From NCBI GenBank assembly GCA_036927565.1, contig JAYESD010000010.1, positions 39,363,298 to 39,427,297 of the forward strand: a stretch of 64,000 bases of DNA. Direction: 5' to 3'. Each line of letters begins with the position of its first letter. Positions within the stretch are counted from its first letter, which is position 1. Below are positions 57,000 to 64,000 of this stretch, piece by piece. This DNA comes from Tuctoria greenei. Its lineage: Eukaryota; Streptophyta; Magnoliopsida; Poales; Poaceae. The position numbers and the translations under genes are program-made. A model generated the notes under the pieces. That model was not told the origin of the DNA, made no database searches, and worked only from the letters and a program-made list of their open reading frames with translations.

Positions 57000-57790
57000 A
57001 AGCATGATTTCTTTTTGCAGGCTTACTCATCCGGTGGAACAAAAAGGGTGCTAGATAGTGGATGCAAAAACACATTACCGGAGAAAGAAAAATGTTCGTA
57101 GAGTATGAACAAAATGAAGACTCAAGCGAAGGCATCTATTTTGGTGATAATAGTCAAGGAAGGGTGCTAGGTACCGGTAAAATTGCAATTTCATCACATC
57201 ATACACTTTCTCATGTTTTACATGTCGATTCCTTAGATTATAACCTCTTGTCCATATCTCAACTATGTGACAAAGATTATAATTGTTTATTCACTAATGA
57301 GGGTGTGACCGTCTCTAGAAGGAGTGATAACTCAATTGCATTCAAGGGTGTGTTAAAGAGAAAACTTTATCTAGTTGACTTCAACAAAGATAAAGCCGAA
57401 CTTGACACATGCTTGATTGAAAAAACTAACATTGGGTTGGCTATGGCATAGACGGCTGACACATGTTGGTATGAGGAATCTACAAAAACTTTTAAAAGAC
57501 GATCAAATCCGAGGTTTGAAGGATGTTGTTTTTGAGAAAGACAGGCCCAGTAGCGCGTGCCAAGCCGGGAAGCAAGTAGGAGCACCCCATCCCGCAAAGA
57601 ATGTCATGACTACAACAAGACTGCTTGAGCTCCTCCACATGGACCTATTAGGTCCAATTGCTTACATAAGCATCGACGGTAATAAATATGGATTAGTCAT
57701 TGTGGATGATTTTTCACGCTTCACGTGAGTTTTCTTTTTGCATGATAAGACATAAACTCATAGAACACTCAAGAAGTATCTCAGGCGAGC
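57000..57790 (+). pseudogene. Sirevirus PR and IN N-terminus, copy 2
   Basis: Same domains as copy 1 with the same two frame breaks. Private changes include ITGERKMF (Met to Ile in MTGE), CDKDYNCLF and GLAMA. The integrase part ends with a stop in FSRFT*. Confidence 0.85.
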
Positions 57791-57844
57791 TCAAAATGAA
57801 TTCTCATTGACTAACCTCAAAGGACCCAAGCAAGCTTAGGACCA

Positions 57845-59181
57845 AAGCATGATTTCTTTTTGCAGGCTTACTCATCCGGTGGAGTGAAATGGGTGCTAGA
57901 TAGTAGATGCACAAACACATGACCGGAGAAAGAAAAATGTTTGTGCAGGATGAACAAAATGAAGATTCAAGCGAAGGCATCTATTTTGGTGATAATAGTC
58001 AAGGAAGGGTGCTAGGTACCGGTAAAATTGCAATTTCATCACATCATACACTTTCTCATATTTTACATGTTGATTCCTTAGATTATAACCCTTTTGTCCA
58101 TATTTCAACTATGTGACAAAGGTTATAATTGTTTATTCACTAATGAGGGTGTGACCGTCTCTAGAAGGAGTGATAACTCAATTGCATTCAAGGGTGTGTT
58201 AAAGGAAAAACTTTATCTAGTTGACTTCAACAAAGATAAAGCCGAACTTGACACATGCTTGATTGGAAAAACTAACATTGGGTTGGCTGTGGCATAGACG
58301 GCTGGCACATGTTGATATGAGGAATCTACAAAAACTTCTAAAATACGATCACACCCGAGGTTTGAAGGATGTTGTTTTTGAGAAAGACAGGTCCAGTAGC
58401 ACGTGCCAAGCCGGGAAGCAAGTAGGAGCACCCCATCCCGTGAAGAATGTCATGACTACAACAAGACCGCTTGAGCTCCTCCACATGGACCTATTCGGAC
58501 CAATTGCTTACATAAGCATCGGCGGTAATAAATATGGATTAGTCATTGTCGATGATTTTTCACGCTTCACGTTGGTTTTCTTTTTGCATGATAAGACAAA
58601 AACTCAAGGAACACTCAATAAGTTTCTCAGGCGAGCTCAAAATGAATTCTCATTGACGATCAAAAACATACGAAGTGACAATGGAACATAATTCAAGAAT
58701 ACTCAAGTTGAGGAGTATCTAGATGAAGAAGGAATAACGCATGAATTTTCAGCATCCTATTCTCCTCAACAAAACGGGGTAGCCGAAAGGAAGAACTGAA
58801 CACTCATTGAGATGGCGAGGACAATGCTCGATGAATACAAGACTTAAGACTGTTTTGGGGCTAAAGCGGTTAACACCGCGTGTCATGCCATAAACTGACT
58901 ATACCTTCATCATTTACTCAAGAAAACCTCATATGAACTACTCACCGGTAACAAACCAAATATTTCATACTTTTGAGTTTTCGACTCAAAATGTTATATT
59001 CTAAACAAGAAGCCTAGGGCATCGAAGTTTGCTTTGAAGTCCGATGAAGGTTTCTTGCTTGGCTATGATTCGAACTCCTACGCCTATCGTGTCTTCAACA
59101 AAGCGTCTGGACTTGTTGAAGTAGCACGTGATGTAGTGTTCGATGAAACTAACGGCTCTCAAGTAGAGCAAGTTAACTAGT
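57845..59181 (+). pseudogene. Sirevirus PR and IN, copy 3 plus rest of integrase
   Basis: This copy is like copy 2 and then continues beyond the repeat. It reads NEFSLTIKNIRSDNGT*FKN, YSPQQNGVAERKN*TLIEMA, LTGNKPNISYF*VFDSKCYI, FLLGYDSNSYAYRVFNKASG and ARDVVFDETNGSQVEQVN*. It is the only copy linked to the integrase catalytic Asp and Glu region. At least six stops lie between 58690 and 59181. Confidence 0.85.
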
Positions 59182-59425
59182 GTGTGCTAGATCAAGAAGA
59201 AGCTCCATGCCAAGCATTGAGAAGAATGACACTGGGCTATATTCGACCACAAGCTTCACCTCAAAATTTGAATGAAGAAATGAACCACGAACGTAGGAAA
59301 ATGATCAAGGGGGAGCTTTCACACAAGATCAAACTCAAGGAGATCAAGATAATCGAAACATTAATGAGGGCAACTATCTAGGAGGAGGCGAAGAAGATGA
59401 TGATCATGAGGATTCAAGACCACAA

Positions 59426-61015
59426 GTGCCACATCTAAGAGTACACCAAAGCATACAAAGAGGTCACCCCGTTGACAACATAATTGGTGACATCCAGAAG
59501 GGAGTGACAACTCGATCTTGTATAGCTAATTTCTGTGAATACTATTCTTTTGTATCCTCTTTAGAACCATACAGGGTTGAGGATGCATTAAGAGATCCTG
59601 ACTGGGTGATGGCGATGCAAGAAGAATTGAACAACTACAAGAGGAACGAAGTATGGGAACTTGTTAAAAGACTCAAGTTCAACGTCGTCGGCACTAAATG
59701 GGTCTTCCGTAACAAGCAAGAAAAACACGGAGTGGTGACAAGGAACAAGGCACGACTTGTGGCCAAAGGTTACTCACAAGTCGAAGGTTTGGATTTCGAC
59801 GAGACTTTTGCTCCCGTAGCTAGGCTTGAATCAATTCGTACATTACTTGCATATGCTACTCACCATGATTTCAAGCTATATCAAATGGACGTCAAAAGAG
59901 CCTTCCTCAACGGACCGATGAAGGAGGAGGTGTATGTGGAACAACCCCCTGGGTTTGAAGATCAAGAGTACCCCGACCATGTATTCAAACCGCGTAAGGA
60001 TCTCTATGGCCTCAAACAAGCTCCTAGAGCTTGGTATGAGTGCCTTAGAGATTTTCTATTTGAAAATGGCTTCAAAATTGGTAAAGTCGATTACACCTTG
60101 TTTACCAAGCACTTTGATGATGATCTATTTATTTGTCAAATTTATGTTGATGATATCGTATTTGGTTCAACTAACAAATCTTTTTGTCAAGAATTTAGTA
60201 AAATCTTGACAGATAGGTTCGAGATGTACATGATGGGGAAGCTGAGATACTTTTTGGGATTCCAAGTGAAATAACTAAATGAAGTAATGTTTGACATGGA
60301 CAAAGCGAATCCCATAAAGACTCGCTTGGCGACAAATGGACACTTAGACCTCAATGAAGATGGACCTAACGTGGATCAACAAGTATACCGTTCCATGATT
60401 GGCTCTCTACTTTATTTATGTGCATCTAGGCCAGATATCATGTTGAGTGTATGTTTGTGTGCAAGGTTTTAAGCCAATCCTAAGGAATGTCATTTGACAG
60501 CGGTAAAAAGGATCTTGAGATATTTAGTTCATACACCCAACCTAGGCATTTGGTATCCTAAAGGTTCCAAGTTCAATCTCATTGGATACTCCAATGCAGA
60601 TTATGCCAGATGCAAGGTAGATAGAAAAAGCACCTTCGGTACTTGCTAATTTCTGGGTAGGTCCCTAGTCTCTTGGTCCTCCAAGAAACAAAACTCCATT
60701 GCCCTGTCCACACTCGAAGCGGAGTATTTTGCAGCCGGGAGTTGTTGCGCACAACTCCTTTGGATGCGACAAATTCTAATGGACTACAGTTGCAATATGA
60801 ACCGTATTCCACTCCTTTGTGATAATGGGAGTGCCATTAAATTTGCACATAATCCTGTTGACCACTCTAGAGCCAAACATATTGATATCCGTCATCACTT
60901 TTTGAGAGACCATTCAATGAAAGGAGACATAGCCATTTCCCATGTCAAAACTGAGAAACAACTAGCCGATATCTTTACTGAGCCACTTGATGAAAAACGC
61001 TTTTGTGAGCTTTGA
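59426..61015 (+). pseudogene. Sirevirus RT and RNase H
   Basis: A 282-codon open frame (59426-60274) covers nearly the whole RT: ALRDPDWVMAMQEELNNYKR, VGTKWVFRNKQEKHGVVTRN, LDFDETFAPVARLESIRTLL, MDVKRAFLNGPMKEEVYVEQ, LYGLKQAPRAWYE and the catalytic IYVDDIVFGSTNKSFCQEFS. A stop follows LGFQVK, and a short deletion joins to MDKANPIKTRLATNGHLDLN. RNase H has LIGYSNADYARCKVDRKST, IALSTLEAEYFAAGSCCAQL and AKHIDIRHHFLRDHSMKGDI, ending at 61013. A few stops remain (after CARF and GTC). Confidence 0.9.
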
Positions 61016-61058
61016 AATAAACTAAATATCCTTGATGCTCGGAACATTGCTTGAACTC

Positions 61059-61061
<3 letters not shown>

Positions 61062-61152
<91 letters not shown>
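61062..61152. repeat. (TA)n microsatellite
   Basis: About 90 bp of uninterrupted TA directly downstream of the Sirevirus pol. Both strands read open as YIYI, which is an artefact. Confidence 0.98.
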
Positions 61153-61155
<3 letters not shown>

Positions 61156-61369
61156 ATCTTCAAAATCAAGTTCTTTTTGTTGAAAACTCATATTTCCCCG
61201 TGTTCTCCTAAAAACTATGTCAATTGTTAGATCTTGATGAATTATGGTCTTAACTTGATTGTTGTGTGTTTACTGATCATATTCATCAAGAATATTTGTG
61301 TGTCTTTGTCCCCTATTTCTTTATTAGTCACCTTCGGATATATACGCAAGGTTTTTATATTTCCTTGTC

Positions 61370-61965
61370 CAAGTGACCACAAACTAGTCTGTGGTTACCC
61401 CGGACTAGTCTGCACACTACAGACTAGTCCGCGATGTGTCCTTTTGTCCGGACTAGTTCGGTATGACCACGGACTAGTCTGGTGTATCGACGTCTTAATC
61501 CCTTAGGCTGGTGCATACCCTTCTTCTTCCTTCTCACAACTTCCCTCAAGTTCTCTCTCCTCACTCAAGTGCTCCCAAGGCGATTTTGTGAGTTCTCCCT
61601 CAAATCTGCTCAAATCTTCGTTGGAATCAATCTACATTGCAAGGAGATCGAAGACCCTGAACTAATCCGCACCAACAACTCTTCAAACTTCTCGAATCGA
61701 AAGATTTGGTAATTTTTCTCACCAAACCCTAACATTCAGTTTTCCTTGGTATTGCTCAAATAGCTTGATTCTTCTTGATAATACATGTTTCCTTGATGTA
61801 GTTCATCTACTCTATTTCACTTTTGCATTGAGAAACTTCAAAATTTCATTAAGCTAGGGTTTGAACAGCCGCATACTAGACTAGTCTGTTATCTGTGCGG
61901 ACAAGTCTGGTGCTCCGGACTAGTCTGCACATGAGCTACAGACAAGTCCGGTGTGTACTGATCAA
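61370..61965. repeat. Dispersed GACTAGTC/GACAAGTC palindromes between pol and extra ORF
   Basis: Copies such as CCGGACTAGTCTG, CAGACTAGTCCG, CCGGACTAGTTCGG and CACGGACTAGTCTGG cluster at 61380-61490, and again at 61880-61960. It is the same motif as in the LTR but outside it. Confidence 0.85.
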
Positions 61966-62045
61966 AACTCTAGCGTATCTCAACTCAATGCAATCCCTTG
62001 TCACAAATTCTTATCTATGTCCTATATATCCTCCTTGCCAGGATA

Positions 62046-62843
62046 ATGTCAAGCTCTAATGAGAATCTCTCTGATTTTGAGGTCGAAATGGATCAAGAGA
62101 CATTGCCTCATACTTCGGAGCCTCGTCCCAACAAAAGGCAAGAGCGTGCCACTAAGCCTTCTCCCGCTCCACCTCGGGTGCGGCAAAAAGTCCCAGCTAA
62201 GAAACCACCTTCCAAGGGCAAATATGTAGTTGGATCCAGCTCGACGGCTCCTCGCCAAGCTAAGGGCAAAGGGAAAGAAATTGCCTCTAGCCCAATTGGC
62301 CCCCTGAAGATGGCTCCTCCAAGACAGAGAAACATAAGTTCTTCATAAGAGAGATTCAATGGAAAGGGTAGCGATGTTGCTTGGAAGCTCGGGAAGGTTG
62401 ATGCTTATAGTAGTGGGAAGGTAGCTGCTGATCCGTGGTTTTGAAGTGACTTCCACTTGGACTACTACAACATCGTCTACCTCACAATGAAGACTCCAGT
62501 AGTTCGCAGTCAGTGGATAGATTGGAACTACATTGAAAGGAAGAGTTGTGATGCTTTTGATGAGCTAGTGGCCGCAACAGAGAGGCATGGTCTAAAGGAT
62601 CTATTATCCTTTAGATACAATTGGAATGATGAAGTAATTGCTCAATTCTTTGCCACTTGCCACTTTGCCCATACGGGTGAAGGAAGAGTAACTAGGATGA
62701 CTAATGGATCAATATATTCCATCACTTATGTTGACTTTGCCAAGCTGATACATCTTGAGGATACCAGGAACCATGAGATCATAATCCACAATGACAACCC
62801 TCTGGAGAAGGACAATATGGAGTTGCTCTATGACACTCGTCTC
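62046..62843 (+). pseudogene. Sirevirus downstream ORF (env-like position), interrupted
   Basis: The ATG at 62046 opens MSSSNENLSDFEVEMDQETL. A basic, proline-rich stretch follows, then stops at 62346 and near 62443 in the same frame. After that a domain reads MKTPVVRSQWIDWNYIERKS, LKDLLSFRYNWNDEVIAQFF and FAKLIHLEDTRNHEI. The WNDEVIAQFFATCHF pattern resembles the putative plant transposon protein domain seen in grass retroelement ORFs. Some Sireviruses carry an envelope-like ORF at this position, but I see no clear signal peptide or membrane segment, so the label is positional only. It is cut at 62843 by the gypsy E LTR. Confidence 0.6.
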
Positions 62844-63117
62844 TGTCGGAGTGTGATTCCGACAATTCTCCCGGTACCACCGTTGGTAGCCCGCAGAGTT
62901 TGTAGTTCAGTTGTGGGCGCGCAGAGATTTAGAACAAGATGGCTGGTTGACATGAGGATTTACGTAGTTCGGGCCACCTGAGCGTAATACCCTACTCCAC
63001 GGGTGTGTGTTGTTGTTGTATTGAGCGTCTGAGCGCTTGAATATGAAAGACTAGAGTGACTCGTCTCAGCGTGCGTGCGCGTGTGTGAAATTGTCCCTCC
63101 TGTGTATCGCTCGACCA

Positions 63118-63130
63118 ATCCTTTTATAGT
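63118..63130 (-). promoter_or_regulatory. TATA box in gypsy E LTR
   Basis: The minus strand reads TACTATAAAAGG, a strong plant TATA motif in the expected part of the LTR. Confidence 0.65.
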
Positions 63131-63339
63131 ACAAGTACTAGTCGTTACATCGTTAGCCTGGCCCGACATGTGGCCTTGACGGTTACTGATACTTAATACA
63201 CAATTAATGCACGTAATTACCCTTAATAGTGTGGTAACGCTCCTTGACAGTGGCGTGACTGGTATTAAGGGCCCTTTGATCGTGTGTCATTAAGATAGCA
63301 TTAATGGCACTTAATCGGGTCTTGAGGTCTTTAATGTTC

Positions 63340-63620
63340 CTTGAAGGTCCGAGCTGTTGGAAGTCCACCACTCCACCTGTTGAGGTTGAAGGTCCGGTGG
63401 CAACTCCGGAGCTTACTGTCTTGGACGAGTAGGTCCGGTGCTGTTGTATACGTGTCAGTATCGGAGCTTCCCTCTGTCGGGGGTTAGGTCCGGGGGTGCC
63501 ATACGAGTATCTAGTCCGGAGCTTTCCCATGTGTGGAATGTAGCTCCGGTTTAACGATACACGTGGCGGCATTGGGACTAACCATAGAAGGGAGACAGGT
63601 CCGGTTTCGTATGACACGTG
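63340..63620 (-). repeat. U3 repeats of gypsy E with CACGTG boxes
   Basis: Repeated phrases of the type GGTCCGG or CTCCGG and ATACACGTGG at 60-85-bp intervals. CACGTG is present at 63560-63565 and 63615-63620. CACGTG is the core of plant G-box/ABRE sites. Confidence 0.6.
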
Positions 63621-63709
63621 GGGCCTTTGGAGGTCTTCAATTCAAACAGGTGAAGTTTCTTTGAGCTCTTTGCAGTCCCAAAGGGTATCCGGTACGCAGG
63701 GTACCGACA

Positions 63710-64000
63710 GTGGCCCCCTGGGCCCACCTCTCGGAGATACTTTCTGGATTAAGTCCTTCTGCCGGAGGTGGGTCCATTCTTTGATTTTTGCACTGTGTCT
63801 TCAAGGGTCTTTGGATGTGCCGTTGAGGTGGTGGTTCACAGTTAAACCACCATTGCATGGCGCCTTTAGGATGCGGCAGGTGAGATCTGCCCGTGCGGAT
63901 CTCACACAATTAAAGGTCGTCGGTTCCCAATATGAAAACTGTATTGGTTCCAAGCGCCCTGTCAGGCTGCCGCCTTCGGGTTTCCCGCCTCTCATGATGA
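63710..64000 (-). mobile_element. Gypsy E interior, 3' untranslated part (runs off the window)
   Basis: GC-rich sequence upstream of the LTR on the minus strand. Open frames here have no recognised domain. It is presumed to be the 3' internal region of gypsy E. Confidence 0.45.

Larger units (their letters stand above)
56113..58660 (+). repeat. Three tandem copies of the protease-integrase segment (~850 bp each)
   Basis: The segment starting TAACCTCAAAGGACCC occurs at 56115, 56967 and 57812, and ends each time near AATGAATTCTCATTGAC. Unit lengths are about 852, 846 and 846 bp. Each carries the protease motif DSGCT, the GAG-pre-integrase block (WHRRLTHVGMRNLQKLL) and the integrase core start (LELLHMDLLGPIAYIS, VIVDDFSRFT). 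Units 2 and 3 share a small deletion (GCTTAGGACC versus GCTTGGGTACCTAAGACC in unit 1). All three share the same two frameshifts. Confidence 0.95.
53433..62843 (+). mobile_element. Sirevirus-type Ty1/copia element with extra ORF (3' end outside window)
   Basis: 5' LTR, primer site, gag with coiled-coil C-terminal extension, PR, IN, RT and RNase H follow in copia order. A noncoding stretch with GACTAGTC palindromes and a further ORF come after pol. The LTR palindromes, extended gag and extra ORF fit the Sirevirus genus. Pol carries many stops and a tandem triplication. The extra ORF is cut at 62843 by a gypsy LTR, so the Sirevirus 3' LTR should lie beyond the window. It is itself inserted in gypsy D. 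Confidence 0.85.
62844..63709 (-). repeat. Gypsy E 3' LTR
   Basis: 866 bp with ends TGTCGGAGTGTG and GGTACCGACA, matching TGTCGG/CCGACA inverted tips. Minus orientation is inferred from a C/G-rich tract (minus CCCAGGGGGCCAC) adjacent to the start at 63709 and from the phrase GAGTAGGGTATTACGC near the 3' side, common in this LTR type. The 5 bp before it (GTCTC, 62839-62843) would be one target duplication; its partner is outside the window. Confidence 0.75.

Noticed and set aside
59300..59330. AAGGGGGAGCT polypurine tract inside Sirevirus pol
   Set aside because: It looks like a plus-strand primer, but no LTR start follows and it lies in the IN-RT linker. It is either chance or an accessory tract; no support for an element end.
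60975..61169. Open frame of repeating Tyr-Ile
   Set aside because: It is the translation of the TA microsatellite and not a gene.
1..64000. CRISPR arrays, bacterial defence or phage-like systems
   Set aside because: No spaced direct-repeat arrays with unique spacers and no prokaryotic gene organisation. The repeats present are LTR palindromes, subterminal CACTA repeats and microsatellites.

Overview
The window looks like nuclear DNA of a grass (Poaceae). It holds one host gene split into 18 exons, and almost everything else is layered transposable elements of families typical of grasses: Sirevirus-type Ty1/copia, several Ty3/gypsy lineages, CACTA (En/Spm), hAT, Stowaway, LINE, SINE and TRIM. 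Introns obey GT-AG, and no bacterial-style operons are present.

Layout. 1-5815: a degenerate plus-strand Ty3/gypsy copy (gag, PR, RT, RNase H, IN and an LTR-like tail). 5815-8707: the minus-strand 5' part of a Sirevirus (LTR, primer-binding site, gag). 8708-23170: a minus-strand Ty3/gypsy element ('gypsy A') whose integrase is split by a complete Athila-like, RT-less gypsy element at 9398-18437; a LINE 3' end also lies in gypsy A. 23171-24787: flank and 3' UTR of the host gene.

24788-39562 (minus strand): an apparently intact cullin-1 gene encoding 744 aa, the scaffold of SCF ubiquitin ligases. Intron 17 carries a TRIM-like element, a SINE-like piece, a hAT-like element and an RTE-type LINE tail. 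Intron 9 carries a complete but dead Ty1/copia element and a Stowaway MITE. 39563-41164 is the upstream region, including a GC-rich block.

41165-53432: a second minus-strand copy of the first gypsy family ('gypsy D'), cut in its integrase by an 11-kb CACTA transposon (42303-53336). The CACTA carries remnants of TNP2, a DUF4216-like tail and a TNPA-like gene. Its TNP2 reading frame is interrupted by a 2.29-kb near-perfect palindrome flanked by a 5-bp target duplication. 53433-62843: a plus-strand Sirevirus whose protease/integrase segment is present three times in tandem and which has an extra ORF after pol. That ORF is cut by the LTR of another gypsy element ('gypsy E', from 62844), which runs off the window.

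The only gene I expect to make a working protein is the cullin. The TE reading frames carry stops, frameshifts or deletions. I found no convincing evidence of a new multi-gene system. The most unusual structures are the palindromic insertion, the post-mortem triplication inside the Sirevirus, and the Athila LTRs that carry an embedded extra primer-binding site. All coordinates were counted by hand from the printed sequence. Boundaries given as target duplications or splice sites should be good to the base; other domain boundaries are approximate.
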